64,000 nt of DNA, taken from NCBI RefSeq assembly GCF_900091595.1, contig NZ_FMCW01000013.1, positions 149,002 to 213,001 on the forward strand, given 5' to 3'. This DNA comes from Micromonospora haikouensis. GTDB taxonomy: Bacteria; Actinomycetota; Actinomycetes; Mycobacteriales; Micromonosporaceae. Numbering within the stretch: position 1 is the stretch's first letter; the number at the start of each line of letters is the position of its first letter. The notes beneath the pieces are model-generated. The model saw nothing but the letters and a program-made list of their open reading frames with translations, did no database searches and was not told the DNA's origin. Of the stretch, positions 14,031 through 26,558 are shown one piece after another. A program made the translations under genes and the position numbers.

Positions 14031-14184
14031 CCCGCACGGTCGTCGTCACCGTCGCGACCAGCGGGATCGGCCGGGCGGCGGCCCGGGAGTTCGCCGCGCG
14101 CGGCGACCGCCCCGCCGCGAGGTGTCGGTGGGCCGGGCCAACCTGGTGCTGCGGTTCGGCTTCACCGTCGGGTGGCGACCATGA
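14027..14184 (+). pseudogene. Remnant of a short-chain dehydrogenase/reductase
   Basis: A GTG overlapping the dehydrogenase stop (GTGA) begins an SDR N-terminus, VVVTVATSGIGRAAAREFAARGD. The glycine motif is damaged: TGxxxGIG has become TVATSGIG. After about 28 codons the similarity ends. In another frame a piece reading EVSVGRANLVLRFGFT runs to TGA at 14182-14184 and resembles the C-terminus of large SDRs. Most of the middle is gone. It decayed together with the preceding dehydrogenase. Confidence 0.55.
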
Positions 14185-14284
14185 CGCGCCGGTCACGATG
14201 AGCAACAGCAGGAGGCACGGGGAGCGACGACTTCGCCTAGGGTGGCGGGACGGAAGATCCGTTACCACCCACGGGGAGAGACGA

Positions 14285-15292
14285 GTGACGATCAGAGTGA
14301 ACCGCAGGGCCGCGCTGGGCATCGGCACGGTGGCCACCGCCGGCACGGTGCTCGGCGCCGCCGCGCCCGCGTCCGCCGCCGGTCGGCCCCGGGTGGCGAC
14401 CACCCCGGCCCAGGCCGCCGCCCAGGTCGCCGCGAGCTATGCGCGGCAGACCGCGCGGGCCGGGGGCAACTGGCAGGCGTACGTGAGCGTCGCCGACGGC
14501 GCCGCCGCGCCGCTGGTGGCCGTCGCGGACGAGGCGGACCGGCGCATCGAGGCGTACAGCGTAAACAAGATCGCCGTGGCCGTGGCGGTGCTGGACAAGG
14601 TCGACCGGGGGCTGCTCACGCTCGCCCAGCGGGTCGACGTGACCGCGTCCATCGTGATCCCCGGCGGGGACGGGATCTTCAGCCTCGACGGCGCGTACCC
14701 GAGCAGCGTCACCCTGGGGCACGCCCTGGCGGCCCTGCTGACGGTCTCCGACGACACCGCCGTGCGGCTCTGCGGCCTGGTCTGCCCGGCCGCCGAGCTG
14801 AACCAGATCCTGGTCGCGAAGGGCTTCCCGAACACGCAGGTGCAGCCGGTGGCCAACCCGAACCGGTTCTACCTCGGCACCAGCACGCCACGGGAGACGC
14901 ACGACCTGCTGCGGGCGCTGGTGGGCGGCACGCTGCTATCGGCGTCCTCGACGGCGTTCCTGCTCGGCCTGCTGCGCTCCCCCATCGCGTTCACCGACGG
15001 GGTGCGGCGCGAGATGTCCTCGGCCGAGCGGGCCCGGGTCGCCACCAAGGCGGGCTGGTTCGACACCGCCCGGCACGAGGCCGGGATCGTCTTCGACGCC
15101 GTCGGGGCGCCGGTGCTGACGTACGCCCTGTTCGCTGACGGGCAGGCCGGCGCGGACGACTTCGGCGCGACCCACCCGGCGGTGCAGGCCCGGGCCCGGA
15201 TGGGCTGCGTCTTCCTGGCCGCCGTGGCGGGGCTGGCCGGCGCCGGCCCCACCCACCGGGCGGCCGCCTGGCGGCCCAGCAACGGCGGCTGA
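14285..15292 (+). CDS. Secreted serine hydrolase, class A beta-lactamase fold
   Basis: A 335-residue protein with a Tat-like signal (NRRAALGIG then an Ala/Gly-rich h-region ending near ASAAG), so probably exported. The beta-lactamase/penicillin-binding active-site motifs are present in altered form: S92-V-N-K95 (SxxK), S155-D-D157 in place of SDN, and K255-A-G in place of KTG. No clear omega-loop Glu could be placed, so real beta-lactamase activity is doubtful. Such proteins may act on peptidoglycan-related or ester substrates. GTG start with SD GGGGAGAG. It follows the decayed dehydrogenases and is probably its own transcription unit. Confidence 0.78.
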   Translation: MTIRVNRRAALGIGTVATAGTVLGAAAPASAAGRPRVATTPAQAAAQVAASYARQTARAGGNWQAYVSVADGAAAPLVAVADEADRRIEAYSVNKIAVAVAVLDKVDRGLLTLAQRVDVTASIVIPGGDGIFSLDGAYPSSVTLGHALAALLTVSDDTAVRLCGLVCPAAELNQILVAKGFPNTQVQPVANPNRFYLGTSTPRETHDLLRALVGGTLLSASSTAFLLGLLRSPIAFTDGVRREMSSAERARVATKAGWFDTARHEAGIVFDAVGAPVLTYALFADGQAGADDFGATHPAVQARARMGCVFLAAVAGLAGAGPTHRAAAWRPSNGG

Positions 15293-15402
15293 CCCCGCGC
15301 CACGCGGCGGCCGGGCGGCACCCGCGCGGCCGGCTGCCGGGCGCGCGGGTGCGGTGGCGGACTACGGTGTACTGCGGGACTCGGCGGAGGGGGCGGGACA
15401 CG

Positions 15403-16548
15403 ATGGGGGCACCAGCGGAACAGGTCGCCCAGCGGGCGTTGGCGCGGCGGCTGCGCGGCGCGGCCGGGCTCGCCGCCCTGGCCGGCCTGGCCTGGGTGGC
15501 CCGGGACGTGCCGGCCGCCCTCGGCGGGCGGCTCAACGGGGCCCGCGCCGAGCGGGCGGCCCGCTCCCCGCAGTTCCGCGACGGCGCCTTCCGCAACCGG
15601 GCGAGCACCCGGACGATGGCCGGTGCGCCCGACCGCAACCTGGTCCGCGAGCTGATCTTCGGCAAGCAGAAGCGCCGGCCGACCGCCGCCGTGCCGCTGG
15701 TGCGCCCGGCCGACCCGGCGGCCACCGCCGCCGACGAGCGCGAACTGGGCGTCGTCTGGTATGGCCACGCCTCCGCGCTGATCGAGATCGAGGGCCACCG
15801 GGTGCTGGTCGACCCGGTGTGGAGCGACCGGTGCTCGCCGTCGGCGCTGGTCGGGCCGCGCCGGCTGCACGAGCCCCCGGTGGGCCTGCACGAGCTGCCC
15901 GCCGTGGACGCGATCCTGATCTCCCACGACCACTACGACCACCTCGACATGGCCACCGTGCGGGCGCTGACCGCCGGCCAGTCCACGCCGTTCGTGGTGC
16001 CGCTGGGGGTCGGGGCGCACCTGGAGCGGTGGGGCGTGCCGGAGGACCGGATCGTCGAGCTGGACTGGGCGGAGAGCCACCGGGTTGGCGGTTTGACGAT
16101 CACCGCGACCGCCGCCCAGCACTTCTCCGGCCGGGGGCTGCGCCGCGACGGCACGCTGTGGAGCTCGTGGGTGGTGGCCGGTGCGCACCGTCGGGTCTTC
16201 TACACCGGCGACTCCGGCTACTTCGACGGGTACGCCGAGATCGGCGCCGAGCACGGCCCGTTCGACGTGACGCTGATGCAGATCGGCGCGTACGACCGGG
16301 CGTGGCCGAGCATCCACATGTTCCCGGAGGAGGCCGTCGCCGCCCACCTCGACCTGCGCGGTGGGCTGCTCCTGCCGGTGCACTGGGCGACGTTCAACCT
16401 GGCGCTGCACGACTGGTCGGAGCCGGTGGACCGGCTGTGGGCGGAGGCGAAGGCCCGCGACGTGCGGCTGGCGGTGCCCCGCCCCGGCGAGCGGGTGGTC
16501 GTCGACGACCCACCGGCGGTCGACGGCTGGTGGCAGTCGATCGCCTGA
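15403..16548 (+). CDS. Metallo-beta-lactamase-fold hydrolase (NAPE-PLD/UlaG-like)
   Basis: A 381-residue zinc hydrolase with an N-terminal hydrophobic helix (AAGLAALAGLAWVA, about 20-33) that may anchor it to the membrane. The metal motif is HDHYDHLD, preceded by GHAS and followed by YTGDSGYFDGY and HWATFNL with the later His/Asp ligands. This arrangement matches the NAPE-phospholipase-D-like branch. A phosphodiester or lactone substrate is plausible but not proven. ATG at 15403 with a strong G/A-rich SD (GGAGGGGG); an in-frame ATG at 15349 lacks one. Confidence 0.85.
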   Translation: MGAPAEQVAQRALARRLRGAAGLAALAGLAWVARDVPAALGGRLNGARAERAARSPQFRDGAFRNRASTRTMAGAPDRNLVRELIFGKQKRRPTAAVPLVRPADPAATAADERELGVVWYGHASALIEIEGHRVLVDPVWSDRCSPSALVGPRRLHEPPVGLHELPAVDAILISHDHYDHLDMATVRALTAGQSTPFVVPLGVGAHLERWGVPEDRIVELDWAESHRVGGLTITATAAQHFSGRGLRRDGTLWSSWVVAGAHRRVFYTGDSGYFDGYAEIGAEHGPFDVTLMQIGAYDRAWPSIHMFPEEAVAAHLDLRGGLLLPVHWATFNLALHDWSEPVDRLWAEAKARDVRLAVPRPGERVVVDDPPAVDGWWQSIA

Positions 16549-16714
16549 GGGACCGCCGCCCGTCGCGGCCCGCCCCGGCCTGCCGCCCGGCTCGTAACCC
16601 GGGGCGTCTCGCCTCGTTGGACCAGACCTAGTCGCCGTTATCGGCACCCGTCGCGAACGGGCGTCGCCCGCACCGGGCAGCGCCGTTCGCAGAGGAGACG
16701 ACAAGGACACGGTC

Positions 16715-17920
16715 GTGGGCAACCTTCGCATCGCCATCCTGCTGCGCACCGCCGAGGGCTGCCTCTGGACGCTTCCCCAGATCGACGAGCTGCGGCGGCG
16801 CGACCACGAGGTGATCGCGATCCTCCCGGCGGGGCCAGGCGCGTTGCGGGATCAGTTGCGGGCGCGCGGCGTCGAGACGCTGGACTCCCCGTTCGACTTC
16901 CGGTTCCGCCCCACGCCGGGGACGGTGCGGGGGCTGTGGCGACTGCGCCGGCTGCTGCGCGGGCTACGGCCGGACGTCCTGAACTACCACCTGTACGCGG
17001 CGGCCCTGGCCGCCCGGGTAGCGGCGTTCCGGCTTCCGCTGCGCCGGGTGCACATGGTCGCCGGGCCGCTCTACCTGGAGTCGCCGGTGGTCCGTCCCGT
17101 GGAGCGCCTGCTGTGGCGGCTGGACGACCTCATCATCTGCTGCACGCAGCACATCTCCACGCACTACCAGGCCCTCGGTTGCCCGGCCGAGCGGCGGCCG
17201 GTGGCCCAGTACGGGGTCGACCTGGGCCACTTCGACCCCGCCCGGGTGGCGCCGGGCCCCGCCGCCTCGGCCCGCGCCTCGGTCCGGGCGGAGCTCGGCC
17301 TCGACGACGACGTGTTCGTCGCGCTCATGGTGGCGAACACGTACACGCCGAAGCGGATCGCGTTCCCCGGCCAGAACATCAAGGGCCACGACGTCCTGCT
17401 GGAGGCGTGGCGCGACTTCCACGCCGCGCATCCACGGTCGCGGCTGCTGATGGTGGGGGTGGGCTTCACCGAGGCCGGCGAGGCGCACCGCAGGCGGCTG
17501 ATGGACATGTTCGCCGACGACCGGAGCGTGGTGTGGTTGGGTCGCCTGCCCGACCTGCGCCCCTACTTCCTGGCCGCCGACGTCAACGTGACGCCGTCGC
17601 TGTCGGAGGGCAGCAACGGGGTGGTGCGCGAGGCGTCCGCCATGGGCTGTCCCAGCGTCGTCAGCGACGCCGGAGGGCTGCCCGAGGCGGTGGACGACAG
17701 CTTCGCCTGGATCGTGCCGCGGGGCGACCCGGCCGCCCTGCGGGAGTCGCTCTCGGCCGCCCACCGCGCCTTCGCCGCCGGGGATCTCGCCGCCATGGGT
17801 CGTCGCGCGCGGGAGCACGCGCTGCGGGCGTTCGACCGCACGGCGGCGGCGGAGGCCGTGGCCGACATGATGACGCGCCGTCGTCCCCGGGACCGCGCCG
17901 CCGACGTGCCGGTTCCGTAA
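16715..17920 (+). CDS. Glycosyltransferase family 4 (paralogue A1)
   Basis: A 401-residue GT-B fold glycosyltransferase. The N-terminal acceptor domain (RIAILLRTAEGCLWTLPQIDEL) is followed by a C-terminal GT1/GT4 nucleotide-sugar domain with NIKGHDVLLEAW and SEGSNGVVREASAMGCPSVVSDAGGLPE (the E-x7-E-like motif). It would add a sugar to the lipid-linked repeat unit at the cytoplasmic face. It is a close paralogue of the gene at 20614, sharing SPFDFR, RRVHMVAGP and ERLLWRLDD. GTG start with an AAGGA SD. First gene of the polysaccharide locus, followed after 73 bp by an aminotransferase. Donor and acceptor are unknown. Confidence 0.85.
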   Translation: MGNLRIAILLRTAEGCLWTLPQIDELRRRDHEVIAILPAGPGALRDQLRARGVETLDSPFDFRFRPTPGTVRGLWRLRRLLRGLRPDVLNYHLYAAALAARVAAFRLPLRRVHMVAGPLYLESPVVRPVERLLWRLDDLIICCTQHISTHYQALGCPAERRPVAQYGVDLGHFDPARVAPGPAASARASVRAELGLDDDVFVALMVANTYTPKRIAFPGQNIKGHDVLLEAWRDFHAAHPRSRLLMVGVGFTEAGEAHRRRLMDMFADDRSVVWLGRLPDLRPYFLAADVNVTPSLSEGSNGVVREASAMGCPSVVSDAGGLPEAVDDSFAWIVPRGDPAALRESLSAAHRAFAAGDLAAMGRRAREHALRAFDRTAAAEAVADMMTRRRPRDRAADVPVP

Positions 17921-17993
17921 CGTCCACGCGCGATCTCGGTTAACTGGGTGTAAGCGCCACGGATCACCACGTACCTGTCGCCCGGAGGCCCTG

Positions 17994-19157
<1,164 letters not shown>

Positions 19158-19262
19158 CCCACCCGGCACCCGGCCGGGCGGCAGCGTGGGGCAGGCGGGC
19201 AACGCCGCATCCCCGGCCCGGCCGGGTCCGGTCAGTACGGCCGGGTCCCGGTCAGAACGCGG

Positions 19263-20303
19263 TCATCCCGCCAGCGCCGGGTCGCACAGGGCCAGTTCCG
19301 CCCGGACCTGCGGGAGGGTGAGCAGCAGTTCCATGATCTCCGGCACGTCCAGCCGCCGGGCGGTGGCGGAACTGAGCTCGGGCAGCGCCGGCAGTCCGAT
19401 CCGGCCCTCGGTGACGTAGGACGCGTAGCTGAGCCGCCTGGCGTCGACCGGCAGCCGGTAGAAGTCGCCGAAGTCCTCGGCGCGGGCCAGCTCCTCGCGG
19501 CTGGCCATCGTCTCGAACTGCTTCTCGCCGTGGCGGACGCCGATCACGTCGTACTTCGGGGGCACGTCGAAGAGCTGGCACAGGGCGACGACGAGGTCCC
19601 CGACCGTGCAGGCGCCGGCCTTGCGGACGAAGATGTCGCCGGCGTGGGCGTGCTGGAACGCGTGCTCGACCAACTCCACGGAGTCGGCCAGCGACATCAT
19701 GAACCGGGTCATGTCGGGATCGGTGACGGTGGGCACGACCCCGGCCTTGATCTGCTCGATGAAGATCGGGATCACCGAGCCCCGCGAGTACATGACGTTG
19801 CCGTACCGGACGCAGGAGACGACGGTCGCGCCGCCCGAGCTGCCCCGGGCGTGGGCCTGCGCCAGCTTCTCCATCATCCCCTTGCTCATGCCCATCGCGC
19901 TGACCGGGTGGACCGCCTTGTCGGTGCTCAGCATCACCACGGAGCCGACGCCGTGCCGATCCGCCGCCTCGATCACGTTCGCGCTGCCCACGACGTTGGT
20001 CCGGAACGCTTCCAGCGGGAAGAACTCGCAGGAGGGGACCTGCTTGAGCGCCGCGGCGTGGAAGACGAAGTCGACTCCCCGGGTGGCGCGCACGACGCTG
20101 TCGAGGTCACGGACGTCACCGAGGTGGTAGGAGACCCGGTCGTCGGCGAGGGTTCGGCGCATGACGTCCTGCTTGGCCTCGTCCCGGCTGAGGACGCGCA
20201 CCTCCGCGACGTCGCGGTCCAGCAGCCGCCGCACCATCGTCTGGCCGAACGAGCCGGTCCCTCCGGTGATCAGCACACGGCGACCAACAGTCGAGCAAGT
20301 CAT
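19263..20303 (-). CDS. UDP-GlcNAc 4,6-dehydratase, CapE type (paralogue 1)
   Basis: A 346-residue soluble SDR of the CapE/FlaA1 class, which makes UDP-4-keto-6-deoxy-HexNAc, usually with inversion at C5. It has GGTGSFG (14-20), LSTDKAV (about 125-131) and the CapE-type M137-x3-K141 where ordinary SDRs have YxxxK. It is nearly identical by eye to the CapE of the capEFG operon (43636-44673) but stands alone, beside a DegT aminotransferase, with no capF/capG next to it. It may therefore feed an amino-sugar branch. ATG with SD AGGAGAA; the true start is far inside the longer open frame that extends to 20765. Confidence 0.9.
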   Translation of the reverse strand: MTCSTVGRRVLITGGTGSFGQTMVRRLLDRDVAEVRVLSRDEAKQDVMRRTLADDRVSYHLGDVRDLDSVVRATRGVDFVFHAAALKQVPSCEFFPLEAFRTNVVGSANVIEAADRHGVGSVVMLSTDKAVHPVSAMGMSKGMMEKLAQAHARGSSGGATVVSCVRYGNVMYSRGSVIPIFIEQIKAGVVPTVTDPDMTRFMMSLADSVELVEHAFQHAHAGDIFVRKAGACTVGDLVVALCQLFDVPPKYDVIGVRHGEKQFETMASREELARAEDFGDFYRLPVDARRLSYASYVTEGRIGLPALPELSSATARRLDVPEIMELLLTLPQVRAELALCDPALAG

Positions 20304-20613
20304 CCAAGTTCTCCTATTTCTTGGAGCGGCGCCGGCCTTCCTGGCTCCGCGCAGCAGCCACTGCGGACGGTCACGGGCCGCCGAGCTGCACGGCAACCGG
20401 TTCAACGAAGGGTCAGAGTACAGGGAAACGCCAGAAAGGTGCATATTGTCCGCTTCGTCGCCGGTGATCGACCGCGCGACCTGCCGGCCCGCCCCGGGGG
20501 TTCGGCCGTGGCCAAGGGGGCGGTCCGGTCGTTCAACGGGAGTGGAGCCCCTTCGTCCCCGGCAGGGACACCTCCGCCACCGTCCCGCCCGCCGCCCGAG
20601 AAGGACCCCCGCC
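20304..20613. other. Divergent intergenic region of capE paralogue 1 and a glycosyltransferase
   Basis: About 310 bp without a supportable gene. It contains AAAGGTGCATAT at 20435-20446, identical to a motif upstream of the second capE (44764-44775) and in the same orientation relative to the gene. An SD (GAGAAGGA) precedes the rightward start. No strong hairpin was seen. Confidence 0.5.
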
Positions 20614-21864
20614 ATGAGTCCACCCAGCAGGTCGCACCGGCTACGCGTCGCGGTGCTGCTCAAGACGAACACCGGCGGCAGGTGGATCCTGCCGCAGGTG
20701 GACGAGCTGCGCGGGCGCGGACACGAGGTCGTGGTGATCCTGCCCGCCGGGGACGGGCCGCTCACCGGGGAACTACGGCGACGGGGCGTACGCGTCGCCG
20801 AGTCGCCGTTCGACTTCCGGGTCGGCCCCGGCGCCCCCGTCGGCCTGCTCGGCCTGCGGCGGTTGATCCGCCGGCTGGACCCGGACGTGCTCCACTACCA
20901 CCTGCTCGCCTCCGCCTTCGCCGCCCGGGCGGCCACCGTGGGCCTGGCCCTGCGCCGCGTGCACATGGTGGCCGGACCGGCGTACCTGGAGTCCCGCCCC
21001 ATCCGCCTCGTCGAGCGGCTGCTGTGGCGGCTCGACGACGCCATCGTCTGCGGCTGCCAGCACGCCTCGAACCGGTACGGGGCGATGGGCTGCCCGCCCC
21101 ACCGCCGCCCGGTGGCCTCCTACGGGGTGAACACCGAGCGGTTCCGGCCGGACTGGTCGGCCGGTCCGCGCCCTGACGACCACCCGGACCCCTGGTCCGA
21201 CGGCCACGGCGGTCCGGCGTACGCCGAGGCGCGGGCCAAGGCCCGGGCCGAACTGGGCGTCGCCGACGACGTCTTCCTGGCCGTCATGGTCGCCTACGTC
21301 TACCCGCCGAGGCGGCTGGTCAACAGGGGACGGGGGATCAAGGGGCACGACGTGCTCCTGCCCGCGTGGCGGCGGTTCCGGTCGACCCACCCGAAGGCGC
21401 ACCTGTTGATCATCGGTGACGGCTGGGGCGACGCGGGCGAGACCTACCGCCGCCGGCTGCTCGACCGGTTCGGCGTCGCGGAGGACCCCGGGATCACCTG
21501 GCTCACCGGCGTCGACGACGTGCGCCCCTGGTACGCGGCGGCCGACGTCAGCGTCAGCCCCTCCCTCGGCGAGAGCCACGGCGCGGCGGTGGAGGCCGGG
21601 GCGATGGCCGTGCCGAGCATCGTCAGCGATGCCGGTGGCCTGCCCGAGACGGTCGACGAGCACAGCGGGTGGATCGTTCCGGCCGACGACGTGCCGGCCC
21701 TGACCGACGCGCTCCGCCTCGCGTACCGGGAGTTCGAGGCCGGACGGCTGCCCCGGCGCGGCCGGGCGGCCCGCAGCCTGATGGTGCGACGGTTCGACAA
21801 CCGGCGCTCGGCCGTCGCCGTCGCGGACGTCCTCGAATCCGTCGTGGCCACCGGCGGACGCTAA
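20614..21864 (+). CDS. Glycosyltransferase family 4 (paralogue A2)
   Basis: A 416-residue GT-B glycosyltransferase and close paralogue of the gene at 16715: the same N-terminal pattern (RVAVLLKTNTGGRWILPQVDEL), RRVHMVAGPAYLES, ERLLWRLDD and C-terminal GLPETVDEHSGWIVP. It differs by a Pro/Asp-rich insert of about 20 residues near 190 (RPDDHPDPWSDGHGG). Presumed role is transfer of a sugar onto the polysaccharide repeat unit; donor and linkage are unknown. ATG 20614 has an AAGGA SD about 8 nt upstream; the open frame extends further upstream but without start signals. Converges with dgt, 66 bp away. Confidence 0.85.
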   Translation: MSPPSRSHRLRVAVLLKTNTGGRWILPQVDELRGRGHEVVVILPAGDGPLTGELRRRGVRVAESPFDFRVGPGAPVGLLGLRRLIRRLDPDVLHYHLLASAFAARAATVGLALRRVHMVAGPAYLESRPIRLVERLLWRLDDAIVCGCQHASNRYGAMGCPPHRRPVASYGVNTERFRPDWSAGPRPDDHPDPWSDGHGGPAYAEARAKARAELGVADDVFLAVMVAYVYPPRRLVNRGRGIKGHDVLLPAWRRFRSTHPKAHLLIIGDGWGDAGETYRRRLLDRFGVAEDPGITWLTGVDDVRPWYAAADVSVSPSLGESHGAAVEAGAMAVPSIVSDAGGLPETVDEHSGWIVPADDVPALTDALRLAYREFEAGRLPRRGRAARSLMVRRFDNRRSAVAVADVLESVVATGGR

Positions 21865-21930
21865 CCACAGGGTCCCTCCGCCGCCGGGCCGCGGGGCGCG
21901 ACGGCACCCGGCCGCGCCGACGGCGGGCGG

Positions 21931-23442
21931 TCAGAGCACGAAGGCGTCGGTCCAGAGCGCGCCGGAGCGGCCCGACAGCGCGTCGAGCATCGCGACCGCC
22001 TGCCCGTCGGTGAGCTGCGCGACGAAGTCGATGATCGCCCGGCCCCGGGCCCGGCCGATCCGGTCCGGCGTACGCGGGTGCAGCTCCGCCTCGGCCAGCT
22101 CGACCAGGTCGTGCAGCCGGCGGGGCAGTCGGGACTCCTCCTCCGGGTCGAGCAGCCACTCCCACAGCGCCTCGACGAGGGTGCCGAGCAGCCGCGCCTG
22201 GCCCCGCTGGTGCAGGGCCAGGTCGGGGCGGGCCAGCACGAACCGGTGGTGGACGAACTTGAGCACCTGCACCTCGTGCCACTGGGCCGGGGCGAGCAGC
22301 ACGTGCCCGGAACGCACCGAGGGGGCCCGCGTCACGGTGATCGCGTCGACGAACCGGGTGGTCCACCGGGCGGAGAACCGGGCCACGTACTGTTCCGCCT
22401 CGATCGAGCCGTCGAACGGCAGCGCGAGCAGCCCCTCGACCAGCTCCTGCCGGACGTGCTCGACGGCGGCGGCGAACGCCTCGTCGTCGGCGATCCAGCC
22501 GTCCTTGCGGTGTAGTTGCCGGCGCAGCCGCTCGATGGCGGCCCCGGGCCGGCGGCCCACCCCGTCCAGCGCGGGGCCGGTGACCGCCCGCAGGTGATCG
22601 CCCTCCCGCTGCCAGGCCATCAGCTCGGCGGCGACGGCGCCCTGCTGGAGCACCCCGACCCGGTAGAAGTCCTCCACGTCGTGGATGGCGTACGCGATGT
22701 CGTCGGCGGTGTCCATCACCGACGCCTCGACGGTCTGCTGCCAGTCGGCGATCCGCCCGGCGAACGGCTCCCGGGCCTGGCGCAGATCGGCCAGCTCCGT
22801 GCGGTACGCGCCGAACTTCGCCGACCCGCTGTCCGGGTCGTCGGCGGGCACGGCGGCACCCCGGGGCGGCGGGACGAGGTGCCGGGGGTGCGGGTCCGGG
22901 TGGTCCAGCCGGGTCCACGGGTACTTCAGCAGGGCCGCCCGGACCGCCGCCGTCAGGTCCAGGCCGGTGGTCGCCGCGCCGCGGATCTCGGTGCTGGTGA
23001 CGATCCGGTACGACTGGGCGTTGCCCTCGAAGCCGTCGGCGAGGCCCAGCCGCTGGCGGGCCAGCCGGTCGAGCACCCGCTCCCCGAGATGCCCGAACGG
23101 CGGGTGCCCGAGGTCGTGGGCGAGGGCGGCGGCCTCCACCACGTCGGGGTCGCAGCCGCCGAGGGACGCCAGCAGGTCCCGCCACCGCTCGTCGGCGGTG
23201 AGCCGCTCGGCGATGGCGCGGGCGACCTGGGCCACCTTGAGGCTGTGGGTGAGCCGGTTGTGCACCAGCAGGCCGGAGCCACCCGGGCTGATCACCTGGG
23301 TGACGCCGGCCAGCCGGGCGAAGAAGGGCGAGGCCACGATCCGGTCCCGGTCGGCCCGGAACGGGCTGGCGGCGAGGTCGCCGAGGGTCCGCGCGCTGCC
23401 GCCGAAGAGCCGCCGCGCCCGCGGGTCAGCGGGATGTTCCAT
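21931..23442 (-). CDS. dgt: Deoxyguanosinetriphosphate triphosphohydrolase (dGTPase)
   Basis: A 503-residue HD-domain dGTPase that cleaves dGTP to deoxyguanosine and triphosphate, controlling dNTP pools. The metal site is visible as H66 in HNRLTHSLKVAQVAR, H109-D110 in AHDLGHPPFGHLGE, and a later Asp in MDTADDIAYAIHD. The length suits the long actinobacterial form. I used the ATG at 23442; a GTG three codons earlier is equally possible. TAGCGT lies 7 nt before the ATG and there is no SD, so the transcript may be leaderless. Housekeeping gene lying inside the polysaccharide locus. Confidence 0.9.
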   Translation of the reverse strand: MEHPADPRARRLFGGSARTLGDLAASPFRADRDRIVASPFFARLAGVTQVISPGGSGLLVHNRLTHSLKVAQVARAIAERLTADERWRDLLASLGGCDPDVVEAAALAHDLGHPPFGHLGERVLDRLARQRLGLADGFEGNAQSYRIVTSTEIRGAATTGLDLTAAVRAALLKYPWTRLDHPDPHPRHLVPPPRGAAVPADDPDSGSAKFGAYRTELADLRQAREPFAGRIADWQQTVEASVMDTADDIAYAIHDVEDFYRVGVLQQGAVAAELMAWQREGDHLRAVTGPALDGVGRRPGAAIERLRRQLHRKDGWIADDEAFAAAVEHVRQELVEGLLALPFDGSIEAEQYVARFSARWTTRFVDAITVTRAPSVRSGHVLLAPAQWHEVQVLKFVHHRFVLARPDLALHQRGQARLLGTLVEALWEWLLDPEEESRLPRRLHDLVELAEAELHPRTPDRIGRARGRAIIDFVAQLTDGQAVAMLDALSGRSGALWTDAFVL

Positions 23443-23556
23443 GATCGCCACGCTAGCGCAGCCGGTGGCGCCGCACGTCGGCTCGGCCCCGGCGGGGGTG
23501 CCGCGCGGCGTCGGGGGCGGGCGGCACAATGCAGGGCGGAACCCACACGAAGGCGG

Positions 23557-26013
<2,457 letters not shown>

Positions 26014-26025
26014 GGTTGCGGAGGC

Positions 26026-26064
26026 GCCGCCGAGCTGGTGTCGTGACCGACTCGGCTCGGCGGC
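26026..26064 (+). terminator. Hairpin downstream of tex
   Basis: GCCGCCGAGC (26026-26035) pairs perfectly with GCTCGGCGGC (26055-26064) across a 19-nt loop, 13 nt after the tex stop. There is no T-run, as is common for actinobacterial terminators. Confidence 0.55.
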
Positions 26065-26123
26065 GTGACCGGGGACGCGGGCCCATGACACGGGCGCGTG
26101 ACCGCGCGCGTACCGTCGGCGGC

Positions 26124-26558
26124 GTGGGTGAGGACGACGACCTTCGGTGGCGGGAGCGGCAGCGGCACGCGGTGCGGGCGCATGCGGCGGCCGACGCCGA
26201 ACAGCGCGCCGCGGAGCAGGCGGAGGCCGCGGAGCTGGTGGCCCGGTTCGCCGCCGAGGCGCTGCGGCGCGGGCTGCGCAGCGAGCCGCTGCGGGCGATC
26301 GGCTACGACGGTCGCGGCCACTACCGCACCCGGATCACCGGCTGGTACGTGGACCGGGCCCGCACCCGCGCCGTGGACACCGAGGGTCGCTTCTATCTGC
26401 TCGCCGTGCCGCGCAGCCTGCGGGCGCGGTTGTTCGGGGCGGAGCCGGAGCCCACCCCGCCGCCGCTGGTGGTCGGGCGCGGCGGCCGGGACGGCGAGTC
26501 GGTGCCCCTGGCGACCTTGCTCAGCCTGCGTCTCGAGGCGGGCGACGACTGGCGGTGA
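26124..26558 (+). CDS. Conserved-looking hypothetical protein
   Basis: A 144-residue protein I cannot assign. The first half is an Ala/Arg/Glu-rich helix likely to form a coiled coil (RERQRHAVRAHAAADAEQ). The second half is more globular (GYDGRGHYRTRITGWYVDRARTRAVDTEGRFYLLAVP), a Tyr/Trp-rich segment that looks like the conserved core. GTG at 26124 follows TACCGT (26111-26116) by 7 nt, a leaderless-type arrangement. Third-position GC supports coding. Its last 38 nt overlap the tail of the convergent DUF389 gene. Confidence 0.6.
   Translation: MGEDDDLRWRERQRHAVRAHAAADAEQRAAEQAEAAELVARFAAEALRRGLRSEPLRAIGYDGRGHYRTRITGWYVDRARTRAVDTEGRFYLLAVPRSLRARLFGAEPEPTPPPLVVGRGGRDGESVPLATLLSLRLEAGDDWR

Noticed and set aside
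19220..19258. Tandem ~20-bp duplication (GGCCGGGTCC...) between the first DegT gene and capE paralogue 1
   Set aside because: Short, imperfect two-copy repeat in a convergent gap; no clear function, likely slippage.
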